Notes under the pieces: model-generated
The model's input: the letters and a program-made list of their open reading frames with translations, nothing else
Told to the model about the DNA's origin: nothing
The model's database searches: none
Position numbers and translations under genes: made by a program
Part shown: piece by piece, positions 15,453-25,300 of the stretch
Position numbering within the stretch: the first letter of the stretch is position 1
How the letters are laid out: each line of letters begins with the position of its first letter
Assembly: GCA_039815465.1 (NCBI GenBank)
Contig: JBCBZG010000008.1
Location: 73,612-137,611 of the forward strand
Length of the DNA stretch: 64,000 nucleotides
Source of the DNA: Shimia_B sp039815465
GTDB lineage: Bacteria > Pseudomonadota > Alphaproteobacteria > Rhodobacterales > Rhodobacteraceae
Reading direction: 5' to 3'

Positions 15453-16646
15453 TTAGGTGACGCGGCCCGCCTTGGCGTAGGCGGGGTTGTCCCAGAGCTG
15501 GCCATCCATCACCTCGGCCAGGATATCGACGGCGCCGCTGACGTCCTCGGGCCCGATATAGAGCGGGGTAAAGCCAAAGCGCATGATGTCGGGGGCGCGG
15601 AAATCGCCGATGACGCCGCGCGCGATGAGCGCCTGCATGGCCGCGTAACCGTGGTCGAAGTGGAACGACACCTGGCTGCCGCGCTGGGCGGCGGCGCGGG
15701 GGCTCGCGAGGCGGAGCGCGGGGACGCGCGCCTCCACCTCCGCGATGAACTGTTCGCAGAGCGCGATGGAGGCGGCGCGGAGCGCGTGCATGTCCACGTC
15801 CTCCCACAGGTCGAGGGCTGCGTCGAGCGCGGCCACTTGCAGCACGGGCGGCGTGCCCACGCGGAAGCGTTCGATGCCGGGCCCAGGGCGGTAGCCCGGT
15901 TCGAACGCAAAGGGCGCGTCGTGGCCCAGCCACCCTGCCAGCGCCGGAAAGACCTGGGTGGAGATATCCTCGCGTACATAGATGAACGCGGGCGCGCCGG
16001 GTCCGGCGTTAAGGTATTTGTAGGTGCAGCCCACTGCGAATTCCGCCCCCGAAGCCGCGAGGTCGAGCGGCATGGCCCCCGCGGAGTGCGCCAGGTCCCA
16101 GATCATGACCGCGCCCGCTGCCTGCGCCTGCGCGGTGATGGCGGCCATGTCGTGCATGCGGCCTGTGCGGTAGTCCACATGGGTGAGCATAACGGCGGCG
16201 GTGTCGTCGTCGATGGCTGTGCACACGGCCTCAGGGTCCACAATGCGCAGCTCGTGACCCTGGCCCAGCTGCTCGATCAGGCCTTGGGCCATATAAAGGT
16301 CGGTGGGGAAGTTCCCGCTATCGGACACGATCACGCGCCGGTCGGGCCGCAGCGACAACGCCGCGGACAGCGCCTGATGTACCTTGATCGAGAGCGTATC
16401 GCCCAGCACGCAGGTCCCCTGGGGCGCGCCGATCAGCTGCCCCACGCGGTCGCCCACGGTGGAGGGTTGGCCCATCCAGTCGTCCACGTTCCAGCCGCGG
16501 ATGAGGTGGGTGGCCCATTCCTCCTCCACGGTGCGGCGCACGCGCTCGGAGACGCCTTTGGGCAACGGTCCGAGCGAGTTCCCGTCGAGGTAGATGACGC
16601 CGTCAGGCAGGGTGAAGGCGTGTTTCATGGGCAGGGGCTGTGTCAT
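15453..16646 (-). CDS. kynU: Kynureninase
   Basis: 397 residues from the ATG at 16646. PLP enzyme that splits kynurenine into anthranilate and alanine. The PLP lysine is Lys210 in CTYKYLNAGPG; WDLAHSAG (183-190) supplies the Asp that binds the pyridine nitrogen; YLDGNSLGPLP near the start is the kynureninase N-terminal motif. The C-terminal domain with RFGFTPLYIG closes the active site. It follows arylformamidase by 61 bp, giving two successive steps of tryptophan breakdown. A longer start is open but would enter the intergenic region. Confidence 0.93.
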   Translation of the reverse strand: MTQPLPMKHAFTLPDGVIYLDGNSLGPLPKGVSERVRRTVEEEWATHLIRGWNVDDWMGQPSTVGDRVGQLIGAPQGTCVLGDTLSIKVHQALSAALSLRPDRRVIVSDSGNFPTDLYMAQGLIEQLGQGHELRIVDPEAVCTAIDDDTAAVMLTHVDYRTGRMHDMAAITAQAQAAGAVMIWDLAHSAGAMPLDLAASGAEFAVGCTYKYLNAGPGAPAFIYVREDISTQVFPALAGWLGHDAPFAFEPGYRPGPGIERFRVGTPPVLQVAALDAALDLWEDVDMHALRAASIALCEQFIAEVEARVPALRLASPRAAAQRGSQVSFHFDHGYAAMQALIARGVIGDFRAPDIMRFGFTPLYIGPEDVSGAVDILAEVMDGQLWDNPAYAKAGRVT

Positions 16647-16707
16647 GGGGCGTGAGGTAGCGCAGCGAGGCGCGGGGCGCCAGTCAAGGTGCCCGTCAGA
16701 AAGCCGG

Positions 16708-17511
16708 TTAGGGAGCCAGGATAGCACGCATCAGGGGGCTCTTTGCGTCTTCTAGCCCGTCGAGCACATCGAAATGGTGGCGATTTGGCTCGACACTGAG
16801 GGTCGCGTAGGGCGCCCAGGCGGCAGCCATGGCGCGGGCCTGGCGCAAGAACTCCGGCCGTTCGTTGGCGCCGACCCACACCGTGGTGGGAACGTCGCGG
16901 ACGGGCGCGTGGAGGAGCGGGCTTTCCCGCTCCGCTTCGGCGGCGGAGAGGCGCAGCGTGGGATTCATGCGGGTCTGTCGCAGCGGGCGCAGGTCGTAGA
17001 CCCCGCTAATGCAGGTGACGCGGGCCAGGCGATCAAGGCGTGCGGCGGGCAGTCCCCCATCTGCGCACATCAGCCGCGCGCACAGCTGCCCCCCCGCGGA
17101 ATGCCCGGCGAGGTGGAGGGGGCCTGGGATAATGTCGGCGGCGTGTTCCACAGCCTGGGCGATTTCCCCAGCGATCTCCGCGAGGGAGGCATCAGGGGCG
17201 AGCGTGTAGCTGGGCAGGCAAGCGGCGTAACCCTGGGCCACGGCGCCCCGGGCGAGGTGGCTCCAATCGTCTTTGCAGGTGGCCATCCAGTAGCCGCCAT
17301 GAACAAAGACAAAGAGCCCGCGTGGGGCCGTGTCGGGGTAAAAGAGGTCGAGCTCGTTGCGCGGGCGCGGGCCGTAGTGTTGCGTCTGCCAGCGGCCCGC
17401 CTGGGCGCGAAAGTTCGCGGCGCGGGCGGCCCAATCGGCCGGAAAGCGGTCGCTGCCCGGGATATGGGCCATGTTCGCAAAGACGTCGTCCCAATCGGGC
17501 GCCGCGCTCAT
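16708..17511 (-). CDS. Arylformamidase (kynurenine formamidase), alpha/beta-hydrolase type
   Basis: 267 residues. HGGYW at 71-75 is the oxyanion motif of AFMID-type kynurenine formamidases; GHSAGG at 136-141 carries the nucleophile Ser138, and His245 or His246 in NRHHFDVL is the likely catalytic base. It converts N-formylkynurenine to kynurenine, the substrate of the next gene product. This is the eukaryote-like hydrolase form, not the unrelated metal-dependent KynB. The ATG overlaps the stop of the ABC exporter gene (ATGA). Confidence 0.83.
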   Translation of the reverse strand: MSAAPDWDDVFANMAHIPGSDRFPADWAARAANFRAQAGRWQTQHYGPRPRNELDLFYPDTAPRGLFVFVHGGYWMATCKDDWSHLARGAVAQGYAACLPSYTLAPDASLAEIAGEIAQAVEHAADIIPGPLHLAGHSAGGQLCARLMCADGGLPAARLDRLARVTCISGVYDLRPLRQTRMNPTLRLSAAEAERESPLLHAPVRDVPTTVWVGANERPEFLRQARAMAAAWAPYATLSVEPNRHHFDVLDGLEDAKSPLMRAILAP

Positions 17512-19319
17512 GGCTTGGGCGGTTGGGACGCATAGCCGTCCTTTTGCGCGGCATACATCGCAGCATAGAGCCCCTCATTGGCCACAAGCGCCTCATGGGT
17601 GCCGTGTTCGGCGACGCGCCCCGCCTCCATCACGATGATCTGGTCGGCATCTGTGACCGACGACAACCGGTGCGCCACGATGATCGTGGTGCGCCCAGCG
17701 CTGAGCCGCGCGAGGGCGCGTTTGACGCGATCCTCGGTCTGTTGGTCGAGCGCCGATGTGGCCTCGTCCAACAAAAGGATCGGCGCATCACGGAGGAACG
17801 CGCGCGCGATCCCGATGCGCTGGCGCTGCCCGCCAGACAGCTGCGAGCCCCGGGCGCCGAGCGGCGCATCCCCGCGGGCGCGCATGAGCTCGGCGATCTC
17901 GGCGGCTTCGGCGGCGGCCCAGACCTCCGCCTCGGTGGCGTCGGGTTTGACGTAACGGATATTGTCCATGAGCGAGGCGTTAAAGACCACGATGTCCTGG
18001 GCTACGACCGAAAACGCACCGCGCAGCGCGTCAACCTTGATGTCGTTTATCGATGTGCCGCCAATGGTGATCGCCCCGCTTTCGAGCGCGTAGAGCCGCG
18101 ACAGCAGGCTCAGCACCGTGGTCTTTCCCGACCCGGTGGAGCCGACGAGCGCGGTCACGGACCCGCCTGCGAGCCCGAGGGAGAGATCCTCGAACAGCGG
18201 TTTGTCGGGGCTGTAGGCAAAGCGCACCTGGTCGAAAACGATGTCGCCTGCGGTGTCAAACGTCGCCACCGCGGCTGGGGCATCGGTGATTGTGGCGCGC
18301 TCGCGAAACAGGTCGCGGACCGAATCGAGCACGATCAGGTTGGCCTGGAATCGCGTGACGAATTGCGAAAACCGCCGCAGGGGGTCGAAAATCAGCACCA
18401 TGCCCAGGAGGAAGGTGATGATCGCGGCCCCGTCCATGTCGTAATCGGGGTGGAGCACCATGAACCCGCCGCCACCGATGACGATGACGTAGACAAGCGC
18501 AGAGACGATATCGAGCGCGGGCAGCGACAGGGCCTGGGTGGCGTGGAGTTTGACCGTAACCCGTTTGACGGCCTCCGACGAGGCCATGAGGCGCGCTTCT
18601 TCTTGCGCTTGCTGGCCCGAGATTTGGACAGTGCGCATGGCGCTCGTCGTTTCCTCAAGGTTGTTGAGGTAGCCGGCAAAGGCATCCTCCGCCGCCGCTT
18701 GGCGCTTTTTGACTTGGTGCGACAGGACGCGGATCACCAGAGTGATGATGGGCGGGACGATGACGGCTGCGAGCGACAGGAGCGGGGATTTGATCACGAG
18801 ATAACCCGCGACCACGATGATCGTGGCGATGTCGCGGACTGCATTCACGGTCTGCTGGCCCACAAACATGCCCAGCGCTTCGGTCTGGTTGTAGACCTTG
18901 TGGATGATGTCGGCGCCCGCCGTTCTGTCGAAGAACGCGAGATCGAGATGCAGGATATGACGCAATAGGTCCTTGCGCAGGTCCATGACCGCGTCCGAGG
19001 CGAGCCAGACGCCCAAGCGTTGGGTGGCGTAGCTGGCGATGCCGCGGAACGCAAAGAGCGAAAAGACCGCGAGACAGACCAGGGCCAGATCGCCCACAGC
19101 GCCACTGTCAAAGATCACCCGCAGCCCGTTTTCGGTGATCGACAGGAACTGCTGGTAGACAAAGGCCTGGGCCAGAATGAGCGCGAAGACCACGAAAAGC
19201 CATTTTAGGCGCGGGCGGAAATAGTCGGCCCAAAACCAGCGCAGGTTGTCTTTGTCCACTGGGCGCAGGAACTGGCGGTCCCGCTCGGGCGCGGTGTCAT
19301 GTGTGTCGGGCGTCGTCAT
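17508..19319 (-). CDS. ABC exporter, fused membrane and ATPase domains (MsbA/MDR type)
   Basis: 603 residues from the ATG at 19319 (GGAA upstream; an ATG at 19331 is also in frame). Residues about 30-300 hold six membrane helices; the ATPase domain has Walker A GSTGSGKTT at 393, signature LSGGQ at about 494, Walker B ILLLDE at about 514 and the switch His in VAHRLS. Homodimer in the inner membrane that exports a lipid or small molecule; the substrate cannot be read from sequence. It heads an operon with arylformamidase and kynureninase, an unusual pairing that could mean export of a tryptophan-derived compound. Confidence 0.85.
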   Translation of the reverse strand: MTTPDTHDTAPERDRQFLRPVDKDNLRWFWADYFRPRLKWLFVVFALILAQAFVYQQFLSITENGLRVIFDSGAVGDLALVCLAVFSLFAFRGIASYATQRLGVWLASDAVMDLRKDLLRHILHLDLAFFDRTAGADIIHKVYNQTEALGMFVGQQTVNAVRDIATIIVVAGYLVIKSPLLSLAAVIVPPIITLVIRVLSHQVKKRQAAAEDAFAGYLNNLEETTSAMRTVQISGQQAQEEARLMASSEAVKRVTVKLHATQALSLPALDIVSALVYVIVIGGGGFMVLHPDYDMDGAAIITFLLGMVLIFDPLRRFSQFVTRFQANLIVLDSVRDLFRERATITDAPAAVATFDTAGDIVFDQVRFAYSPDKPLFEDLSLGLAGGSVTALVGSTGSGKTTVLSLLSRLYALESGAITIGGTSINDIKVDALRGAFSVVAQDIVVFNASLMDNIRYVKPDATEAEVWAAAEAAEIAELMRARGDAPLGARGSQLSGGQRQRIGIARAFLRDAPILLLDEATSALDQQTEDRVKRALARLSAGRTTIIVAHRLSSVTDADQIIVMEAGRVAEHGTHEALVANEGLYAAMYAAQKDGYASQPPKP

Positions 19320-19403
19320 GGCGTGTTCCATGCCCGAAATGGGCGGGGATGTGTAGGGTTCAAGGCCGCGCGTTCTGTTTGGCCTCGGCGTGATTTTCTT
19401 GGC

Positions 19404-19530
19404 TGGGCCCGCCCGCCTCCCTTCTGCGCCAGCGTGCGCTGGCTTGAACCAAAGGGGGCGCGGCTGCGCCGCGTTTCGCCTGCGGCGACCCTCCCGGGGG
19501 GAAGTATTTGGGGACGAAAGAAAGAGGGGG
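19404..19530 (+). repeat. Dispersed intergenic repeat, copy A
   Basis: Contains CCCGCCTCCCTTCTGCGCC, then GGCTTGAAC, an AGGGGGCGCG hairpin segment and a downstream GGAAGTATTTGGGGACGAAAG block. The same first module recurs at 46750 and 53642. It lies in the 279-bp gap between the aldolase-like gene and the ABC exporter gene, both leftward. No gene was found in this gap. Confidence 0.7.
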
Positions 19531-19598
19531 TGTTTCTCGGGTCGGTGGGCGGGCGCCTTTGACGCGTTAAGCGGCAAACAGTGGCGCCCGGCGGCCGA

Positions 19599-20246
19599 TT
19601 AGTCGTCCCATTGGATGTCGTATTCTTTGACGACGGCTTGGATCTGGTCGGGGGTGAGGGCGCGGGCATCATAGCCGCGCATGAGGATGGCCAGGCGGGC
19701 GGCGTCTTCGAGTTCTTCGATGGCGTTGCAGGCGGCGGTGACGGTTTTGCCGCTCACCACGGGGCCGTGGTTGGCGAGCATAACGGCGGCGCGTTTGCCT
19801 GCGAGCCCGCGCACGGCGTCGCCCATGGCCGGGTCCCCTGGGACGAAGAAGGGGAGGAGTTTCACCTTGCCCAATTGCATGATCGCGTAGGGGGTGAGTG
19901 GCGGCAGAAAGTTGTCCTCGTCCACCTCGGGCATGAGCGACCAGGCCACGGAGTGGTGGGCGTGCAGATGCACCACCGCCCCCGCCTGGCTGCGGGTGTC
20001 GTAGAACGCCGTGTGGAGCGGCATTTCCTTTGTCGGTTTGTCCCCGGAAACGAACCGCCCCTGCGCGTCAAATCGCGACAGGCGTGCGGGGTCGAGGCGG
20101 CCAAAGCTGGTTCCCGTGGGGGAGACGAGCATCCCGCCGTCTTCCGTGCGCGCGGAGATGTTTCCCGTGGAGCCGTGGGTCAGCCCGCGCTCAAAGAGCG
20201 AGCGCGCCAGTTCACACATCTGGTCACGCAGGGCGGTGTCGCTCAT
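19599..20246 (-). CDS. otnC: Class II aldolase family, 3-oxo-tetronate 4-phosphate decarboxylase-like
   Basis: 215 residues. Zinc ligands of the fold are visible: Glu74 (TKEMPLH), His93 and His95 (VVHLHAHHS) and His160 (ANHGPV). GSTGNISAR (25-33) is the phosphate-binding segment. OtnC enzymes decarboxylate 3-oxo-tetronate 4-phosphate in L-threonate or D-erythronate breakdown. The call rests on the partner LtnD-like gene just upstream (ATGA overlap). The kinase OtnK, needed to make its substrate, is not in the window, so related fuculose-phosphate-like or other aldolase activity is possible. Confidence 0.7.
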   Translation of the reverse strand: MSDTALRDQMCELARSLFERGLTHGSTGNISARTEDGGMLVSPTGTSFGRLDPARLSRFDAQGRFVSGDKPTKEMPLHTAFYDTRSQAGAVVHLHAHHSVAWSLMPEVDEDNFLPPLTPYAIMQLGKVKLLPFFVPGDPAMGDAVRGLAGKRAAVMLANHGPVVSGKTVTAACNAIEELEDAARLAILMRGYDARALTPDQIQAVVKEYDIQWDD

Positions 20247-21133
20247 GTCTCGTCACCGGGCAGTTTCAGTCCCGCCTCGCCAGCGTAGACGCGTGCGACG
20301 GCGGCGTCGTCGGTTGTGCCCAGCCCCATTTCAACGGCCTTTTGGTAGCGCGCGAGCGCGGTTTGGGTGATGGGCGCGTTGAATCCTGCGGCTTCGGCGA
20401 TGGCGAGCACGATGCCTAAGTCTTTGGGCCATATGTTGATTTGGGAGTGCGGGGTGTAATCGCCCTCCACAATATGCGGGCCGCGGTTTTCGAGCATCCA
20501 GCTGGAGCCGGCGCAGTTGGGGATCACCTCCATGAAGGTTTCGGGCGTGATGCCCTGGCTGATGCCAAAGGTCATCGCCTCCGCCATGGTGGCGATATGG
20601 ACCCCGGCGAGGAGCTGGTTGACGGCCTTCATCGCCGAGCCTGCACCCGGCGTATCGCCGATGCGAAAGACGGTTTCTGACATCGCGTCGAGCGCGGGCC
20701 GCGCGGCGGCAAAGGCGTCCTCGGACCCGGAGGCCATGATAGACAATTGGCCCGCCGCGGCCTTGATCGAGCCGCCAGAGATCGGGGCGTCGAGGTAGTG
20801 GATGCCGTAGCCGCTGGCCTTTGCAGCCATGTCGCGGGCGAAGTCGGGCGGGACGGTGGCGCAGGCCAGGACGACCGCGCCAGGTTTCATCCGCGGCAGG
20901 AGGTCGTCGAGCACGGACTGCGTTTGGGCGGCGTTCAGCACCACGATGGCGGCGGCGTCGAGCGTGGGGGCGGCGTCGGCGAGCGACCCTTTGGCCCCGC
21001 CTTCGGCCACGAAGCGGTCCATGGCCTCTGGACGGGTGTCAAAGCCATGGGTGGTGAGCCCGGCGCGCAGGCAGGACTGCGCCATGCCGGAGCCCATTGA
21101 GCCTAGTCCGATGACGGCGATGCAGTGGGCCAT
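20243..21133 (-). CDS. ltnD: NAD-dependent L-threonate dehydrogenase-like (beta-hydroxyacid dehydrogenase)
   Basis: 296 residues. GLGSMGSGM at 9-17 is the NAD-binding loop; DAPISGG at 115-121 is the substrate-binding signature; Lys169 and Asn172 (AMKAVNQLL) are the catalytic pair of the family. LtnD oxidises L-threonate to 2-oxo-tetronate. Other members act on tartronate semialdehyde or 3-hydroxyisobutyrate; the adjacent OtnC-like gene favours threonate. Starts 16 bp after the FAD oxidoreductase gene. Confidence 0.76.
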   Translation of the reverse strand: MAHCIAVIGLGSMGSGMAQSCLRAGLTTHGFDTRPEAMDRFVAEGGAKGSLADAAPTLDAAAIVVLNAAQTQSVLDDLLPRMKPGAVVLACATVPPDFARDMAAKASGYGIHYLDAPISGGSIKAAAGQLSIMASGSEDAFAAARPALDAMSETVFRIGDTPGAGSAMKAVNQLLAGVHIATMAEAMTFGISQGITPETFMEVIPNCAGSSWMLENRGPHIVEGDYTPHSQINIWPKDLGIVLAIAEAAGFNAPITQTALARYQKAVEMGLGTTDDAAVARVYAGEAGLKLPGDET

Positions 21134-21149
21134 GCGATCTATCCCCCTG

Positions 21150-22352
21150 TCAAATCACAGCTTTTTCGAGGAAGGGCCGGTTTTCCACCAGCCGCCCGAT
21201 CGCGAAGGGCGACATGTCGAGGCTGCGGTATTCGCCGTGTATCAGCCACTCCGCCGTGGCGCGGCCCATGGCGGCGCTTTGCTGGAGGCCGTGGCCGGAG
21301 AAGCCATTGAGAAACGTGAGGTTTTCGACCTCCGGGTGGCAGCCCATGACGGCGTTCTGGTCGAAGGCGTTATAGGCGTAGTGACCCGCCCATTCGGTCA
21401 CGAGCTTGATCCGTTCAAATGCCGGGATGCGGGTCGCGATGGCGGGCCAGGCTTTGTCCATCCAGATGTTGTGGTCCATGTGGAAATCGCTTGGGTCCAC
21501 CGCCGGGTCATGGTCGGGCGTGGCCCCGGCAAGGTAGGTCGTGGGCCCGTCCTGGCGCACGTGGACCCCGGACGGGTCGATGGTGAGCGGCAGGTCGCGG
21601 TCGAGCGGGTCCTCGGCGCTGAAAATCCAGGTGAAGCGTTTGCGCGGCTCCACCGGCAGCGCGATGCCTGCCATCTGCGCGATGGTGGCGGCGCGGGGGC
21701 CTGCGGCGTTCAGCACCTGGCCGCAGGCTATGGTGTCGCCGCTGGCGAGTTCGATGTTTGTCACGTTTTGTACGTCTTTTCGGAGGCCCGAAACTCGGTT
21801 TATACAATAGTCCACGCCGCGTTCGCGGGCGAGGCGGCGGTACCATTCGAACACCGTGCCGCCGTCCCAGTAGCCTTCGTCTTTGGTATTGATCGAGCCG
21901 ACCGCGATGCCGTCGAGATTGTAGAACGGGTAGCGGGCGGCGATTTCGTCTGGGCTGAGGATCTCGGTTTCGGCGCCGAGGGACCGTTGCAGGGCTGCCA
22001 GTTCCCGCAGGGTGCCTGCGAACTCTGGGTCATCGGCGAGGTACATGTAGCCGTAGCTTTGGAAGTGGATGTCGGGGACGCGGTCGTCGCCCATCTCCTC
22101 CTGGATGTTGCGCACGAAGTGGGCGGCGAACTGGCTGATGCGGATGTTGAGTTCGTTGGAGAACTGCTGGCGCATACAGCTGTTGGTGTGGGCCGTGGAG
22201 CAGTTGGCGTAGGTCGGGTCCATTTCGACGACGAGGACCGTGCCGTCAAAGCCCAGTTTGCGGAGCCAAAACGCGGTGGACGATCCCATCATCGCGCCGC
22301 CGATGATGACGATGTCGTAGCTTGTCCGCTTTGGCGTGTGCCACGTGCTCAT
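21150..22352 (-). CDS. FAD-dependent oxidoreductase, DAO family (FOXRED1-like)
   Basis: 400 residues. Dinucleotide-binding start YDIVIIGGAMMGSSTAFWL, then a VVEMDPTYANCSTAHT segment typical of glycine-oxidase/DAO-type flavoproteins; the C-terminal NGFSGHGLQQSAAMGR closes the FAD site. Oxidises an amine or a secondary amino acid in this family; the exact substrate is unknown. The start overlaps the stop of the hydantoinase gene (ATGA), so it belongs to that catabolic operon. Cytoplasmic. Confidence 0.82.
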   Translation of the reverse strand: MSTWHTPKRTSYDIVIIGGAMMGSSTAFWLRKLGFDGTVLVVEMDPTYANCSTAHTNSCMRQQFSNELNIRISQFAAHFVRNIQEEMGDDRVPDIHFQSYGYMYLADDPEFAGTLRELAALQRSLGAETEILSPDEIAARYPFYNLDGIAVGSINTKDEGYWDGGTVFEWYRRLARERGVDYCINRVSGLRKDVQNVTNIELASGDTIACGQVLNAAGPRAATIAQMAGIALPVEPRKRFTWIFSAEDPLDRDLPLTIDPSGVHVRQDGPTTYLAGATPDHDPAVDPSDFHMDHNIWMDKAWPAIATRIPAFERIKLVTEWAGHYAYNAFDQNAVMGCHPEVENLTFLNGFSGHGLQQSAAMGRATAEWLIHGEYRSLDMSPFAIGRLVENRPFLEKAVI

Positions 22353-25300
22353 GCGTCATCCTCCCCCAGGCCATACACATTCCGCGCAGCATCGGCGGAG
22401 ATGTAGCCCCCGGCAAGGTCCTTTCTCACAGCGTCGCGGTCGCGGGCTTTCGGGTCGCCGTAGCCCGCGCCGCCGGGGAAGCCCATTTGGACGATGGTGC
22501 CTTCGGGGACGTGCTGGCGGCCTTTGCCCTGCATCTCGGTCCCGTCATCGCGGCGGATGAAGGTTGCGCCGCCGTCTGCGCCGCCTTTGCGGCCCCGGGC
22601 GGGGTGGTGGACGCGGTCGAGCATGGCGGAGATGTCGAATTCGTGGCCTTTCCGCGCGCCCACATCCATGAACTGGCCGAGCCCGCCGCGGCGTGTGCCT
22701 GCGCCGCCTGAGTCGGGGCGCAGTTCCTTGCGCCAGATGATGACGGGACCCACCTGTTCGGTGGCCTCCACCGGCATGGTCATAACGCCGGACGGAAACG
22801 CGGTAGCGTTCATCCCGTCGAGCGTGGGCCGCGCGCCAGAGCCGCCGGAGTTGAAGGTGAGGACTTCGGCGCGGCGGCCTTCTGGCCCGGTTGGTTTCAG
22901 CGACAGTTGGAAGTTGCAGAGGCACCCGGCGCCTTCCACCGGGACCGTGTCGGGCAGAAGTTTGTCGAGCGCGTCATAGACTGTGTCGGGGACCATATGG
23001 CCGATCACGTGGCGGAGCGCCACGGGGGCGGGGAAGACCGCGTTGACGATGGTGCCTTCGGGCGCTGTGACTTCAAAGGGTGCGAGCGAGGCGGCGTTGT
23101 TGGGGATTTCCGGCGCGATGGCACATTTGAGGGCGTAGCAGGCGTAGGCCTTCGTGTAGACGAGCGGGACATTGATCCCCTTGCGGTCCACGCCGCTCGT
23201 GCCAGTCCAGTCGGCGGTGATGCGGTCGGTTTCGATACTAAGCGCGACGTGGAGGTCGATGGGGGCGGAATATCCGTCTATGCGCATATGGCCCTTGGCC
23301 TGGCCCGGCGTCAGGGCGTTGATGGCCTTGAGCGTGGCGTCCCGGCTGTTGGTCAGGATGAAGTCGGAGACGCCGGTGAGGTCGCTCAGACCGAACTCCG
23401 CCATCATTTCCAACAGTCTTGCGTGGCCGATATCGTTGCAGGTGGCGAGCGCGTAGATGTCGCCGACGAGCTGGTCGGGCTCGCGGACATTGGCGCGGAT
23501 GAGGGCCATGAGGGTGGCGTCGACTTCGCCCGCGCGCATGAGTGGCATGATGGGAAGGTAGAGGCCCTCTTCATGCACGTCGTTGGCATCCGCGCCGAAG
23601 CCCCGCCCGCCGATATCGGTGACATGGGCGGTGCAGGCGAAGAAGCCGATGAGGGTTTTGTGGTGGAAGGAGGGGGTGACGATGGTGATGTCGTGCTTGT
23701 GGCCCGTCCCCTCCCACGGGTCGTTGGTGATGTAGACGTCGCCGGGGGCCATCTCGGGGATACGGCGGATGAAGTGGCCCACGGCGTCGGCCATGGCGTT
23801 AACGTGGCCCGGGGTGCCGGTGACGGCCTGGGCGAGCATGTCGCCTGCCGCGTTGTAGACGCCTGCGGAGAGGTCGCCGGCCTCCCGGACGGAGGTGGAG
23901 AAGGCGGTGCGGACGAGCGCCTGGGCCTGTTCTTCGACGATGGAAATCAGGCGGTTCCACATGACCTGGTAGGCGACGGTGGAGACCTCGGTGGCTTGGG
24001 CCTCGCCTGTGGCCTCGACCATGAGTGTGCCGTCAGGGGCCGTACGGACGGCGCGACTGGTGGGGACGACGATTGTGGTTTCGTCTTCTGTGACGAGGGC
24101 GGGGCCTTGGAGCGTTGTGAGTGTGCCGCGGTCGATGACGCGGGCCTCGGTGGTTGTGCCCAATGCGGGGTCGAAGAGTTGGCGGGTGGGAAGCCCTATG
24201 GTCGCGGTGGCGTGTGCGGTGGCTGCGCTTTCGATGCGCGGGGGCGCCTCCTGCCGCGTGCTGGCCGTCACGGACCAGACGGTGATTTCAGCGACCATGC
24301 CCGCGACTGTGCGTTTGAAGAGCTTTTCGTATTCTGCTTCGAACAGGCTGAGCAGCGTGTCTGCATCGGGCTTTGCGGCCTGGTCGGCGGTGAGGGTCAC
24401 GGGTATTTCCCAGCCCTGGCCGCGGTAGCGCATGTAGACGCGGTGGGCGGTTTCGACGTCTGCCTGAGCGTCGCAGGAGCGGACGAAGGCGGTGGCTTCT
24501 TCCTCCATCTCTTGGAACAAGTCTGTGACGCGGGCGGGGTCGAAGCCTGCGATGGGCATGAAGACGGTGCGGTTGGCCTCGAACGAGAACGGCGCGCGGA
24601 GGAAGCCGATGGCGCTGCCCACGCCTGCGCCCTGTGGCACGAGGCACTTCGCGATGCCCAGCTTCTCGCAAAGCCGTGCGGCGTGGAGGGGGGCCGCGCC
24701 GCCAAAGGCGATCATGGTGTAGGTGCTCAGGTCCTCGCCATTTTCGACGGCGTGGACGCGGGCGGCGTTGGCCATGTTTTCATCGACGACCTCGGCGAGG
24801 CCGAAGGCGGCTTCCTGGGCGTCCATGTCGAGCGGGGTGCCGAGCGTATCGGTGAGCGCCGCCTTGGAGGCCGCGGGGTCGAGCGGGATGGTGCCGCCTG
24901 CGAAGTTGGCGGGGTCGAGCTTGCCTAGCGTCAGGTCGGCGTCGGTTACCGCGGGGCGGGTGCCGCCGCGTCCGTAGCAGGCGGGGCCGGGCTCGGAGCC
25001 CGCGCTTTCGGGTCCTACGCGGATCTGGTTCATGGCGTCCACCCAGGCGAGCGACCCGCCGCCTGCGCCGATCTCCACCATGTCGATAACGGGGATGGAG
25101 ATCGGCATGCCGGAGCCCTTTTTGAACCGGTAGCTGCGGGCCACTTCGAACACGCGGGCGGTTTTGGGGGTTTGGTCCTTGATGAGGCAGATCTTGGCGG
25201 TGGTGCCGCCCATGTCGAAACTGAGCACGCGGTCTAGGTCGTGGCGCGCCGCGATGTCGGCGGCAAAGACGGCTCCACCTGCCGGGCCGCTTTCGACGAG

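Noticed and set aside
19332..19577. 82-codon upstream extension of the ABC exporter
   Set aside because: It runs through the dispersed repeat and is Arg/Pro-rich without similarity to exporters.
22907..24928. 673-codon open frame on the plus strand inside the hydantoinase gene
   Set aside because: Antisense frame of a high-GC gene; the protein is Gly/Asp/Val-rich without domains, and the minus-strand HyuAB motifs are clear.
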